The translations under genes and the position numbers were made by a program. A stretch of DNA of 64,000 nucleotides from Salinibacterium xinjiangense. Lineage in GTDB: Bacteria; Actinomycetota; Actinomycetes; Actinomycetales; Microbacteriaceae. Shown in pieces: positions 1 through 8,466 of the stretch (positions are counted from its first letter, which is position 1; every line of letters starts with the position of its first letter). Location: NCBI RefSeq assembly GCF_014645015.1, contig NZ_BMLC01000002.1, positions 434,001-498,000 of the forward strand, written 5' to 3'. Below the pieces are notes generated by a model, which saw nothing but the letters and a program-made list of their open reading frames with translations, was not told where the DNA came from and searched no databases.

Positions 1-176
1 AGCTCGGCCATGGGCGCCGAGCCGAAGCCGAACGCGGCCGAACCTGGCGGCGAGCCAGCAGAGATTGCGCGACCATTGCGTCGACGAAACAGGGCGGCAA
101 AACCGATGACGAGGCCGCCGCCTACTATCACCAGGGTGGTCACGCCGGCCACTACGATGCCTGTGACAACATCCAT
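1..176 (-). CDS. Partial small membrane protein, N-terminus only
   Basis: The reverse strand reads from an ATG at 174-176 with no stop to the window edge, giving the first 58 or so residues. They begin MDVVTGIVVAGVTTLVIVGG and form one hydrophobic helix (about residues 5-30), then an arginine-rich stretch (FRRRNGR) and a Gly/Ser/Pro-rich tail. This is what a single-pass protein with a cytoplasmic tail looks like. It is divergent from the large helicase-like gene, and the 84 bp between the two starts must hold both promoters. No family is recognised and the C-terminus lies outside the window. Confidence 0.55.
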   Translation of the reverse strand, partial: MDVVTGIVVAGVTTLVIVGGGLVIGFAALFRRRNGRAISAGSPPGSAAFGFGSAPMAE

Positions 177-260
177 GTTTCGTATTCTACGGTGCCGCGA
201 GTATGCGAAACCCGGCCGTATCACCCGGCTTTCTCCGCACTGTCGTCTTAGGGTTGCGGT

Positions 261-3200
261 GTGTGGCGTGCCAACAAACCTTCCGAAGATTTCACTGTTG
301 ACCCTGATGAGCAGCAGGCGGGCTCCAGCGACCCCGCAGCACATCACGTGAGTGCACAGCCGCAGGTGACGGCCCCGCATGTGATCAGTTTCGGTGATCC
401 GACAGTCTCTGCCGGAAACGTGGCGGAGCCGGTGTGGGCCCAATGGCGCGAAGAACTGGCGGGGCTCGGTGGCGCCAGCCCGTTGTTGCACTTCAATGAC
501 TCGCCTCGCACCCACATAGAACTGTCGACGACCCACCCCGGTGGGCTTGCGCAATTCATCACCGGTAAGACCACCCTGCTGTCGAACCTGATCAGGGATG
601 ACGTCGCACTGCGTGCCGCAAAAATCGCGGCCGGCGCGATCGCCTCCAAGGGCCTTGAACTCCAGAGTGCTCGCGGCATCGATTCTGTTCACCTCGGCAT
701 CGGCATCGCCGAGTGGCGTCACGGGGTCACAGATTTCCGTGCGCCAGTGCTGCTGCGCCCGCTCGCCATCCGCCGCCATGGTCGCGACTTCGAGGTGAGG
801 CTGCGCGGCTCGGCCTTCCTGAACCCTGCGCTTGCACGCGCCCTCGACGAGCAGTTCAACCTCCGGCTTGACGCGCACGCTTTTGTCGCTCTCACGGACG
901 ACGACGGCACCTTCAAGCCGAACCCCGTCATCGACCGGCTGCGTGGCCTGACCTCTCACCTCGAGTGGTTCACCGTCAGCCCGAGGCTCATCGTCTCGTC
1001 GTTCGCCGAGGTGTCGAGCGGACTGCTCTCCGATGCCGCAAGCCTGGAGCATCCGGTGCTCGACGCGCTGGCTGGTAACACGTCGGCCCGGTGGACCATC
1101 GAAGAGGGCTACGCGCCGGTAACGGCTGTCGCGGCCGACGAGCGCGCCCCCTCGACCGACAGCCTGCTGCTGGATGCCGACTCCGAGCAGGAGAACGTGA
1201 TCGCGCAGATCACCGCGGGTAACTCCATCGTCGTGAAGACGCTGCCCGGCACCGGTGGAACCCAGACGATCGTGAATGTGATCGGCACACTGGTTGGCCA
1301 GAACAAACGCATTCTCGTGTCGAGCGCTCGCCGTGCCTCCCTCCTGTCGATCTCTGACAGGCTCTCTGACATCGGAATGCCCGGTATCGCGGTGTCGCCG
1401 CGAACGCTTCGTCGCGACATCATCCGATCGATCTCCCGCAGCGAGAAGGCCACGCAGCCCTCCGTCGGCGAAGTGGATGAGGCACTCGTCAGGCTGCGCA
1501 AAGTGCTGCTGGATTACCGGCTCGGCCTGTCGAAAACAGACCAGGCGCTCGACATCTCGGTGCTCGAGTGTGTCACCGAGTTGAGCAGGCTCGCTCTGCT
1601 GCCGAATCCGCCCGCCACTACCGCGAGATTGTCGCGACGCACGGTGGAACTGCTGGCGAAAGACCGTTCGCGGGCAGCCGAGATCATGGTCGCCGCAGCA
1701 CGGCTCGGGGAGTTCCGCTACGGTCCGGGAGACTCTCCCTGGTACGGCGCGCAGTTCGCCAGCGGTGAAGAGGCGCTCCGCGCGCACGAGACCGCCAAGC
1801 GACTCAATCAGAGCGTGTCTGCGCTCGTGGACTCCGGGATGCGACTCATCTCCGGGACTCACATGCGTCCGTTCCAGAGCGTGACGGAGCTCGGGATATA
1901 CCTGCGGCTGCTGATCGATCTTCGCGACAGTCTGGACCGTTTCCTGCCCAGGGTGTTCGACCGCTCGATTACCGAACTCATCGCCGCCACTGCTCCCCGC
2001 AAAGACTTCCCTGACATGTCCGGTGGAAATCGTCGGAGGCTCAAGAAACTCGCGGTGGAGTATGTCCGGCCCGGCGTCAAGGTCACCGACCTGCACCAGG
2101 CGCTCGTGCGCATCCAGCAGCAGAGAGTGCTGTGGCACAGGTTTGTGGCCGAGGGTGCGACTCCGGAGGTGCCCGTCGGCATCGGACAGGTGCAGGCTGC
2201 GTTCAACGAGGTAGCGCAGGACCTGTCAGAACTCGACCAGCCCCTCGGGCTCACCACGCGCGAGACCCAGCTCGGGATGCTCGCCGTCCCGTTTTTGCTC
2301 GAGAAGCTGTCGAGCCTCGCGGCCGAGTCCGATGTGCTGCACAACCTCCAGGAACGCACCACACTGATGGCGTCGTTGCGCGAACTCGAACTCGATCCCC
2401 TCATCGACGACCTCGCCCGCAGGCACGTGCCCGAAAGTGATGTCGCCGCCGAGCTCGAACTGTCGTGGTGGAAGTCTGCACTCGAGTCGATGCTCGAATC
2501 CGAGAAGTCCCTGCTCGGGGCGAATACCTCGGTGCTCGACAGGCTCGAGGCCGATTTCAGGCTCGTCGACGAGGCGCACGCCCAGGGAAATGCCCAGCAG
2601 CTGAGCTGGCAGCTGGCCGAAAACTGGAAGATCGGGCTGGTCGACTGGCCGGATGAGGCGAAGCTGCTCAAGCGCATGCTCGGACGAGACTCGGTGTCAG
2701 CATTCGACCTGCAGACCACCGCTCCTCACCTGTCGCGCACCGTCGCGCCCGTGTGGCTGTCGTCGCCATACGAGATCGACTCGATCGTCGAGACCATGCC
2801 GTTCGATGTGGTCATCCTGGTCGATGCCGGTGCCACGACGATCGCGGAGAACGCCGGCGCCATCCGCCGTGCGAAGCAGGTCATCGCGTTCGGTGACCCC
2901 GTCACGCAGACTCCCGCCCCGTTCGAGATCGGCATCGTCGACCGCGCTGGGGACGACGTCGACGGCCCGGCCGAAACCGATGAGTCCCGCGATGAACTGC
3001 ACTCCAATTCGGCCCTCGCCCGACTCGGTGGATTGTTGCCGACACTGTCACTCACGCGCAGTTACCGTCCCGGAGGTGAAGACCTCGCCGAACTGGTAAA
3101 CCGTCGCTTCTATGGCGGCAGGATCGTCTCACTGCCCTGGGCGGGGACGTTCCTCGGCCACGGCAGCCTCGCGCTGGACTATGTGGTCAAGGGCCACGGC

Positions 3201-4061
3201 ATGCCCGACCCCGATTCCGGAGCTGTCGAAAGCCCCGATGCCGAGGTCGAGCGTGTCGTCGACCTCGTGCTCGACCACGCCGTCAAACGTCCGCACGAAT
3301 CGCTCATGGTCATCACGGCAAGCCAGAAGCACGCCGTCAGGGTCATGCAGGCGGTGCTCGATGCCGCTGGCACGCGAGCCGGTCTCGTCGACTTCGTGGT
3401 CAGTGACCGACCAGAGCCATTCGCTGTCTCGACGATCGACCAGGCCGTCGCACAGAGCCGCGACCGGGTGATCTTCTCCATCGGCTACGGTCGCACCCCG
3501 CACGGCAGGGTGTTGTCAGACTTCGGTGCTCTCGGCGAACCCGGCGGCGAACGCCTGCTGGCCGTCGCCATGACGCGCGCACGCCGCTCGATGGTCATCG
3601 TCAGTTCCTTCAAGCCGGAAGACCTGGATGACGGTCGCATGAGGCACGGTGCCGTCGCGCTGGCCGAGATTCTCGGGGAAATCGGTGCACGACAGGCGGC
3701 AGTGCCCCTGCCGGATGACAGCGAGCCGATGCTGGTCGACCTTGCCCAGAGGCTGAGGTCACGCGGGCTGAACGTCGCGCTGGGTCACCGCGGAAAGCTC
3801 GGCCTCGTGGCATCCAGAGGTGGCATGTGTGTCGCTATCGAGACTGACACGGTGCTGCACAAGTCGAGTTTGCGAGAGTCGCTCAGGCTTCGCCCGGAGC
3901 TGCTGAGGCGACTCGGATGGCACTACCTGCGGGTACACGCCTTCGAGCTGTTCAGCGATCCGGAAGCCGTGGCATCCAAGGTCGCGGTCATGCTTGGAGC
4001 AGACCCGTCACCGGTGACAGAGCCGATCACCGTGATCGGTCCCGCGGTTCCGCGAATCTGA
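261..4061 (+). CDS. DUF4011-type helicase/nuclease-like protein with eroded catalytic motifs
   Basis: A protein of 1266 residues laid out like the DUF4011 superfamily I helicases that end in a Vsr-like nuclease fold. The N-terminal part (about 60-220) has the DUF4011 pattern WREELAGLGG..SPLLHF. The Walker A region (328-336) reads LPGTGGTQT, so the usual GK[ST] lysine is missing. The Walker B region (848-857) reads FDVVILVDAG, with Ala856 where DEAD-like helicases have Glu. The motif that is normally GDPKQLPP reads GDPVTQTPAPF. The late helicase motif AMTRARRSMVIV is intact. The last 100 residues resemble the MTES_1575/DUF559-like nuclease fold, with AIETD (1192-1196), but the preceding acidic residue is replaced (KLGLVAS). 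A scaffold or DNA-binding role without catalysis is therefore possible. The GTG start at 261 has no clear Shine-Dalgarno; a GTG at 351 is an alternative. Family is fairly sure, loss of catalysis is inference. Confidence 0.75.
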   Translation: MWRANKPSEDFTVDPDEQQAGSSDPAAHHVSAQPQVTAPHVISFGDPTVSAGNVAEPVWAQWREELAGLGGASPLLHFNDSPRTHIELSTTHPGGLAQFITGKTTLLSNLIRDDVALRAAKIAAGAIASKGLELQSARGIDSVHLGIGIAEWRHGVTDFRAPVLLRPLAIRRHGRDFEVRLRGSAFLNPALARALDEQFNLRLDAHAFVALTDDDGTFKPNPVIDRLRGLTSHLEWFTVSPRLIVSSFAEVSSGLLSDAASLEHPVLDALAGNTSARWTIEEGYAPVTAVAADERAPSTDSLLLDADSEQENVIAQITAGNSIVVKTLPGTGGTQTIVNVIGTLVGQNKRILVSSARRASLLSISDRLSDIGMPGIAVSPRTLRRDIIRSISRSEKATQPSVGEVDEALVRLRKVLLDYRLGLSKTDQALDISVLECVTELSRLALLPNPPATTARLSRRTVELLAKDRSRAAEIMVAAARLGEFRYGPGDSPWYGAQFASGEEALRAHETAKRLNQSVSALVDSGMRLISGTHMRPFQSVTELGIYLRLLIDLRDSLDRFLPRVFDRSITELIAATAPRKDFPDMSGGNRRRLKKLAVEYVRPGVKVTDLHQALVRIQQQRVLWHRFVAEGATPEVPVGIGQVQAAFNEVAQDLSELDQPLGLTTRETQLGMLAVPFLLEKLSSLAAESDVLHNLQERTTLMASLRELELDPLIDDLARRHVPESDVAAELELSWWKSALESMLESEKSLLGANTSVLDRLEADFRLVDEAHAQGNAQQLSWQLAENWKIGLVDWPDEAKLLKRMLGRDSVSAFDLQTTAPHLSRTVAPVWLSSPYEIDSIVETMPFDVVILVDAGATTIAENAGAIRRAKQVIAFGDPVTQTPAPFEIGIVDRAGDDVDGPAETDESRDELHSNSALARLGGLLPTLSLTRSYRPGGEDLAELVNRRFYGGRIVSLPWAGTFLGHGSLALDYVVKGHGMPDPDSGAVESPDAEVERVVDLVLDHAVKRPHESLMVITASQKHAVRVMQAVLDAAGTRAGLVDFVVSDRPEPFAVSTIDQAVAQSRDRVIFSIGYGRTPHGRVLSDFGALGEPGGERLLAVAMTRARRSMVIVSSFKPEDLDDGRMRHGAVALAEILGEIGARQAAVPLPDDSEPMLVDLAQRLRSRGLNVALGHRGKLGLVASRGGMCVAIETDTVLHKSSLRESLRLRPELLRRLGWHYLRVHAFELFSDPEAVASKVAVMLGADPSPVTEPITVIGPAVPRI

Positions 4062-4252
4062 TGCCTGGCGACGCTGAATCCGGCCAGGAGGCAGCGCCAG
4101 CGCCAGTGCCAGCGCCGCGCATCCGACGGCGCCGAGCGAGTACGCCGCCGCCCCCGGGTTCAGACCCGTCCCCGTTGCCGGAACCTCCGCGGCACTCGTC
4201 TACGGAGAATGACGAGCAACTGCGCAGGGATAAGCCCCCACACTGGGGCTGA
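4061..4252 (+). CDS. Small proline- and arginine-rich protein, 63 aa
   Basis: The ATG overlaps the stop of the helicase-like gene by one base (TGATG), so it is probably translationally coupled to it. The 63 residues are Pro/Ala/Arg-rich in the middle and end NDEQLRRDKPPHWG. A charged stretch followed by a terminal PPHWG resembles the C-terminus of several small uncharacterised actinobacterial proteins (from memory, not searched). No membrane segment or signal peptide is seen. Function unknown. The low-complexity centre means part of its apparent coding potential may be compositional. Confidence 0.5.
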   Translation: MPGDAESGQEAAPAPVPAPRIRRRRASTPPPPGSDPSPLPEPPRHSSTENDEQLRRDKPPHWG

Positions 4253-4305
4253 GCCCCTGAACCCCTGAGCGTCCGAGTGCGATAGAGCCCCGGGGGTCGA
4301 CGGCC

Positions 4306-4749
4306 TCAGGAGTCGGCGTGCTTGCCGGTCTCGATGGCAGGTTTGGCCAGTAGGTCACGAATCTCGACGAGCAGGTCGATTTCGGTGATGATCGGCTCCT
4401 GTACGACGACCTGGCCGGCGTTCTTACGCGCTGCCGCGCGTTTCTTCAACACATTCACGGGCACGATCAACGCGAAGTAGACCACGAGAGCCACCAGCAG
4501 GAAGTTGATGACCGCTGCGAGTACTGCGCCGAAAGAGATGATCGCGTTGCCGCCCGATACGGTCGGGATGGCGAGGGGAAGCGCCTCGGCCAGGTCCGAT
4601 GCATCGAAGAGCGCGCCGATGGCGGGATTGATTACTCCCTGGACGATCGAGTTCACGATCGATGTGAACGCGGCGCCGATGACCACGGCGACCGCAAGGT
4701 CGATGACGTTGCCACGGAGAATGAACTCCTTGAATCCGTTGAGCATCAT
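4306..4749 (-). CDS. mscL: Large-conductance mechanosensitive channel MscL
   Basis: MscL is a homopentameric inner-membrane channel that opens under membrane tension and releases solutes during osmotic downshock. The 147 residues fit the family. An N-terminal amphipathic start (GFKEFILRGNVIDLAVAVVI) runs into TM1, which has the Gly/Ala packing pattern of the pore. A periplasmic loop follows (about 50-75), then TM2 (about 76-100, LAAVINFLLVALVVYFALIV), a basic cluster (KKRAAARK) and a C-terminal helix (EIDLLVEIRDLLAK). It is the last gene of a reverse-strand group and its start overlaps the stop of the FmdB-like gene by 4 bp (ATGA), so the two are co-translated. Identification is secure. Confidence 0.95.
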   Translation of the reverse strand: MMLNGFKEFILRGNVIDLAVAVVIGAAFTSIVNSIVQGVINPAIGALFDASDLAEALPLAIPTVSGGNAIISFGAVLAAVINFLLVALVVYFALIVPVNVLKKRAAARKNAGQVVVQEPIITEIDLLVEIRDLLAKPAIETGKHADS

Positions 4750-5093
4750 GCTCCTTGACCTGTTGTGCTCCCAGAGGAAGCAGGGGGGGATGCGGTGGGG
4801 GGAGCCGCGGTTTTCTCGGGTGATGCTTTTCCCCCCGCCGCGGGCGAGGATTCGGATGCCGAACTGGATGATTCGGTCTTGGAGTTCGACGAGCCCGATC
4901 CGCCGCCTGAGGATCCAGATCGGGAATCAGTGCGATAAAAACCCGAGCCGTTGAAAGAGACGCCCACGGGAGAGAACACCTTGCGCAGCTTTCCGCCGCA
5001 TGTCGGGCACACCGTGAGCGTGTCGTCGGTGAAGGCCTGCACGATGTCGAACGCGCGGTCGCACTCGGTGCAACGGTAAGAGTATGTGGGCAC
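4746..5093 (-). CDS. FmdB-family zinc-ribbon protein
   Basis: A small protein of 115 residues with the FmdB/CxxC_CxxC_SSSS regulatory domain: PTYSYRCTECDRAFDI at the start, a second CPTCGG near residue 30, and LRKVFSPVGVSFNGSGFYRTD. The two CxxC knuckles should bind one zinc. The last 55 residues are a Ser/Gly/Ala-rich disordered tail, as is common in actinobacterial members. It starts at GTG (5091-5093) behind AAGGAC. It lies between the cyclo-ligase gene and mscL in one reverse-strand unit. The family was named from a proposed regulator of formamidase genes; the function of most members is unproven. Confidence 0.88.
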   Translation of the reverse strand: MPTYSYRCTECDRAFDIVQAFTDDTLTVCPTCGGKLRKVFSPVGVSFNGSGFYRTDSRSGSSGGGSGSSNSKTESSSSASESSPAAGGKASPEKTAAPPTASPPASSGSTTGQGA

Positions 5094-5110
5094 GTTCAGT
5101 CCTTAGAAAT

Positions 5111-5689
5111 TCAGAGGGCAACGATGCCGGAGGGGGTCACCACGCCGTCGACTCGCTGGTCATGTCGTTCGCTGGGAACGGCATCCACGAGTTCATCGTC
5201 GAAGATCACAGCATAGACCGGAGGGCGCTGCTGCATTGATCCGAGGGTCTTATCAAAGTAGCCGCGGCCCCACCCCATGCGCATGCCGGTGCGATCCACG
5301 GATGCGGCGGGCACGATGATCAGGTCCACGTCGTCGAGCGCGTTGGGGCTGAGCGGTTCGCTCGTAGGGGCGGGCATTCCGAGCTCGTCCTCGAACTCCT
5401 CCTCGCCGTCGTACAGGGCCCAGTCGAGCAGGCCGTCAGGACGCGAGACGGGCAACAGCACAGTGATTCCTTCGGCGCAGGCCCACGCCAGGAAATCCCT
5501 GGTGCCCGGTTCATCCGGAATCGACAGGTAAGCGGAGAGGGTGCGCGCCTCAAACTGCGTCGCCAGCGCTCTCAGATTGGTGGTGATGGCGGCGTTGGCT
5601 TCGGCCCGTCCGGTTGCCGTGGTGATGCGGCGGCGCTCTCGCAATTCGGCCCTCAGAGCACGCTTCTCGAGTCCTACCTCATCAGACAT
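5111..5689 (-). CDS. 5-formyltetrahydrofolate cyclo-ligase
   Basis: This enzyme converts 5-formyltetrahydrofolate plus ATP to 5,10-methenyltetrahydrofolate and returns a storage folate to one-carbon metabolism. The 192-residue length is typical. The family signature is present: R..R..... near the N-terminus for ATP phosphate binding, LIIVPAASVDRTGMRMGWGRGYFDK (about 125-150) with the G.G.G.YD-like loop, and a conserved HDQRVDGVVTP near the end. It is the first gene of the reverse-strand unit that continues into the FmdB-like gene and mscL, and is divergent from galU across 40 bp. The substrate assignment follows the family. Confidence 0.9.
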   Translation of the reverse strand: MSDEVGLEKRALRAELRERRRITTATGRAEANAAITTNLRALATQFEARTLSAYLSIPDEPGTRDFLAWACAEGITVLLPVSRPDGLLDWALYDGEEEFEDELGMPAPTSEPLSPNALDDVDLIIVPAASVDRTGMRMGWGRGYFDKTLGSMQQRPPVYAVIFDDELVDAVPSERHDQRVDGVVTPSGIVAL

Positions 5690-5729
5690 GGCACCAATAC
5701 TATGAGCAGACTGCCGCTAGCCTGTGTTC

Positions 5730-6620
5730 ATGGCCTTCCGGATTACAAAAGCAGTCGTCCCCGCCGCGGGCCTTGGTACCAGGTTCCTGCCTGCGACCAA
5801 GGCCATGCCCAAAGAGATGCTCCCGGTGGTGGATAAGCCCGCGATCCAGTACGTCGTCGAGGAAGCCGTGGCAGCCGGTCTGACCGACGTGCTGATGATT
5901 ACCGGTCGCAATAAGAACGCACTCGAGAATCATTTCGACAGGATGACCGAGCTCGAGGCCACTCTCGAGCAAAAGGGTGACACCGACCGCCTCAAGAAGG
6001 TCGAGTTCTCCAATGACCTGGCCGACATGCACTACGTGCGCCAGGGGGATCCGCGCGGGCTCGGCCACGCAGTACTCAGGTCGAAGATGCACGTCGGCCG
6101 CGAGCCTTTCGCCGTACTGCTCGGTGATGACCTGATCGATAGCCGGGACGTGCTGCTGTCTCGCATGATCGAGGAGCAGAACAACCGTAACGCGAGCGTG
6201 ATCGCCCTCATGGAGGTCGACCCGGCCTCTACCCACATGTACGGCATCGCTACGGTCGAGAAGACCGGGACCCCCGATGTCGTCAAGATCACCGGGCTGG
6301 TCGAGAAGCCGGCGGCTGGCGAGGCGCTGTCCAATTACGCGATCATCGGCCGTTACGTGCTTCAGCCCGACGTATTCGACGTGCTCGAGCACACGGCTCC
6401 CGGCAAGGGCAACGAGATCCAGTTGACGGACGCCCTGCAGACCATGGCCTCAGAGAACATCGCGGGCGGGGTCTACGGCGTCGTGTTCCGCGGTCGTCGA
6501 TACGATACGGGTGACCGGGTGGACTACATCAAGGCGATCGTGCAGCTCGCCGTGGAACGTGACGACCTCGGCCCCGAACTGCGGCCCTGGCTCAAGCAGT
6601 TCTCAGCCGACCTCGACTGA
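5730..6620 (+). CDS. galU: UTP-glucose-1-phosphate uridylyltransferase
   Basis: GalU makes UDP-glucose from UTP and glucose-1-phosphate, a precursor for cell-wall glycans and for the exopolysaccharide locus at 31-64 kb. The 296 residues carry the nucleotidyltransferase signature near the start (VVPAAGLGTRFLPATKAMPK), the EMLPVVDKPAIQYVVEEA stretch, a metal-binding region with LLGDDLI (about 130), GLVEKP and NYAIIGRYVL. The ATG at 5730 is preferred over a GTG two codons earlier because homologues begin close to this point; neither has a strong ribosome site. It is followed one base later by the acetyltransferase gene, so the two are probably co-transcribed. Confidence 0.93.
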   Translation: MAFRITKAVVPAAGLGTRFLPATKAMPKEMLPVVDKPAIQYVVEEAVAAGLTDVLMITGRNKNALENHFDRMTELEATLEQKGDTDRLKKVEFSNDLADMHYVRQGDPRGLGHAVLRSKMHVGREPFAVLLGDDLIDSRDVLLSRMIEEQNNRNASVIALMEVDPASTHMYGIATVEKTGTPDVVKITGLVEKPAAGEALSNYAIIGRYVLQPDVFDVLEHTAPGKGNEIQLTDALQTMASENIAGGVYGVVFRGRRYDTGDRVDYIKAIVQLAVERDDLGPELRPWLKQFSADLD

Positions 6621-6621
6621 C

Positions 6622-7272
6622 GTGGCCACAGCGATCCCCACCCTCTCTGAGGGACGCACGACGATTCGTCCGATCCGAGTACGTGATGCTCGGGCACTTG
6701 AGCGGGAGCTTGCAGAGAATCGTGGCTGGCTACGCAAGTGGGAAGCTACCAACCCGCACGGGCCCATGTCGTTCGACGTGCGATCGAGCATCCGGAGCCT
6801 GCAGCAGAATGCACGGGCTGGGTTCGGTTTGCCGTTCATCATCGAGTGCGACGGAGAACTCGCCGGGCAGTTGAACGTGTCATCGATTGCGTACGGGTCA
6901 CTGTCGTCAGCGACCATCGGATACTGGGTGTCAGAGCGGTTCGCCGGCAAGGGGCTCACCCCGACGGCTGTGGCTCTCGCGACCGACCACTGTTTCTTTG
7001 GCGTGGGGCTGCACCGCATGGAGATCTGCATCCGGCCGGAGAATGAGCCGAGCCTGCGCGTGGTCGAGAAGCTCGGCTTCCGCTACGAGGGTCTTCGGCG
7101 TCGCTACATCCACATCAATGGGGACTGGCGTGATCATTTCTGTTTCGCGCTGACCGTGGACGAACTGCCAACCGGGGTGCTCCGACGCTGGCGCGATGGC
7201 AAGGCCGTCACGGCAGATGCGGAAGTCCCTCCAGCAGACAGGGCCAGGGCCGCGCGACCACTCGTACCCTGA
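6622..7272 (+). CDS. RimJ/RimL-type GNAT N-acetyltransferase
   Basis: A 216-residue GNAT protein of the RimJ/RimL/SSAT group, which acetylates protein N-termini or small amines with acetyl-CoA. The fold is readable: TIRPIRVRDARALERELAEN at the start, strand 4 with ATIGYWVSERFAGKGLTPTAV, where the pyrophosphate-binding loop (R..GKG.T) is near residue 113, then HRMEICIRPENEPSLRVVEKLGFRYEG, the classic motif B. The GTG at 6622 follows the galU stop by one base, consistent with coupling. The tail past residue 195 (basic, Ala-rich) is probably disordered. The substrate is unknown. Confidence 0.85.
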   Translation: MATAIPTLSEGRTTIRPIRVRDARALERELAENRGWLRKWEATNPHGPMSFDVRSSIRSLQQNARAGFGLPFIIECDGELAGQLNVSSIAYGSLSSATIGYWVSERFAGKGLTPTAVALATDHCFFGVGLHRMEICIRPENEPSLRVVEKLGFRYEGLRRRYIHINGDWRDHFCFALTVDELPTGVLRRWRDGKAVTADAEVPPADRARAARPLVP

Positions 7273-7355
7273 CGCGTTCTTTCGGGGACTTCCGTACGAA
7301 GGTGTGATTCGCGTCCGCGTGGTGTCGCGCCAAGTGGCCGCCCGGCTCGTACCGT

Positions 7356-8225
7356 ATGCCTATGGAACTTACGGGAGCGGGTGGCGGGCTCATGCTCGCG
7401 ATCGCCGCCGCCCTGTGGCTCGCATACCTCGTGCCGAACTGGTTCAAGCGCCGCGAATATCTGGCCACCGAGCGCAATGCGGTGCGACTGCAGCAGACGA
7501 TTCGGGTGCTTGCCGAGAGCGCCGAAATTCCGGATGCCGTCAGGGCAGACCTCGCTGCGAAGCAGCTTGCGCAGGCCCAGCGCGCCGAGTTGAGGCAGGG
7601 CCCCGTTGCCGTCGGACCTGTTCGTCCACCCACGGTACCCCGCGAGGATGCACGGACCCTCGCTGCGCGCCGACTGCGCCGCGGTCGTGCCATCGTCGCG
7701 GTCGCGCTGCTCGCGTCGGTGATCGTGACCGTTGTGCAGCTCGCGCTGATGGTTACCGCGGGGGCAGTTGTCGCATCGTGGGTCGTCCTCGCGGCAGGTT
7801 CCGCGGTCGCGGTCGGCTCGTTATCCCTACTGACGACAATCGCCGGCGCGTCACGAGTTCGTAAGAATGTCAGCGCTCCAGTCGCACGCCGCACCTCGAT
7901 GAGCCGCGTTCCTGAGCGCATCAGGATTGTCGAGGAGCGCGGGTCGAGCTGGACTCCGGTGCCTGTTCCCCAGCCGCTGTACCTGTCCCGATCGCTCGCT
8001 CCGGCCAGTTCAGGGACAGACATGGGCGCGGGGCTCCGGCTCGCGTCAGCCAGCGCTGAACAGGCCGTGCGGGCCTCCCAGCAGGACGTCGTGGCGATCC
8101 AGACGTTGCGGGCAGCCCCCGTCGCGGCTCCAAGTCGCTTCGCACGCATGGGAATCGTGGATGACGCTGCCACCGCAGCACCGGATCTCGACGCCGTGCT
8201 CGCCCGCCGTCGCGCCGTCGGCTGA
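7356..8225 (+). CDS. Conserved membrane protein with VPNWFKRREYL motif
   Basis: A 289-residue protein. Helix 1 (about 10-28, GLMLAIAAALWLAYLVP) is followed at once by NWFKRREYLATERNAVRLQQT, then a long cytoplasmic-type region, two or three hydrophobic helices (about 110-165), and a C-terminal region rich in Arg/Ser/Pro. This layout is common in Microbacteriaceae and has no known function (family memory, not searched). An ATG at 7362 is an equally good start. The last 16 codons lie in the first copy of a 62-bp tandem duplication, which also duplicates the stop codon downstream but does not change the protein. Confidence 0.75.
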   Translation: MPMELTGAGGGLMLAIAAALWLAYLVPNWFKRREYLATERNAVRLQQTIRVLAESAEIPDAVRADLAAKQLAQAQRAELRQGPVAVGPVRPPTVPREDARTLAARRLRRGRAIVAVALLASVIVTVVQLALMVTAGAVVASWVVLAAGSAVAVGSLSLLTTIAGASRVRKNVSAPVARRTSMSRVPERIRIVEERGSSWTPVPVPQPLYLSRSLAPASSGTDMGAGLRLASASAEQAVRASQQDVVAIQTLRAAPVAAPSRFARMGIVDDAATAAPDLDAVLARRRAVG

Positions 8226-8302
8226 GCGGACCTGCCGCCCCACCGGATCTCGACGCCGTGCTCGCCCGCCGTCGCGCCGTCGGCTGAGCGAACCTGCCGC
8301 CC
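8179..8302. repeat. 62-bp tandem duplication across a gene end
   Basis: Copy 1 (8179-8240) and copy 2 (8241-8302) differ at one base (G8229 versus A8291) and a further 6 bases of a third copy follow. The unit covers the last codons and stop of the membrane-protein gene plus 15 bp downstream. The low divergence suggests a recent slippage or unequal-exchange event. Confidence 0.95.
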
Positions 8303-8348
8303 CACCGGCTAGTGATAACCTACCTATGAACTGAGTCGCAAGGCGCAG

Positions 8349-8421
8349 GGGCCCTTGGCGCAGTTGGTAGCGCGCCTCGTTCGCATCGAGGAGGTCAGGA
8401 GTTCAAATCTCCTAGGGTCCA
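8349..8421 (+). tRNA. tRNA-Ala (CGC anticodon)
   Basis: A full cloverleaf of 73 nt. The acceptor stem pairs GGGCCCT with AGGGTCC and contains the G3-U70 wobble that marks alanine tRNAs. The D-arm has GCGC...GCGC around AGTTGGTA. The anticodon stem CCTCG/CGAGG encloses TTCGCAT, giving anticodon CGC. The T-arm pairs AGGAG with CTCCT around TTCAAAT. Discriminator base A8421; no CCA is encoded. A perfect intrinsic terminator follows. The 3' part of this gene recurs in degraded form at 18834-18868. Confidence 0.96.
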
Positions 8422-8428
8422 CACCGAG

Positions 8429-8466
8429 GCCCCGGAATCATCGAGATTCCGGGGCTCTCTTTTTTT
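8429..8466 (+). terminator. Intrinsic terminator of tRNA-Ala
   Basis: An 11-bp perfect stem (GCCCCGGAATC / GATTCCGGGGC), a 5-nt loop (8440-8444) and a run TCTCTTTTTTT directly after it. It starts 7 nt beyond the mature 3' end of the tRNA. Confidence 0.93.
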
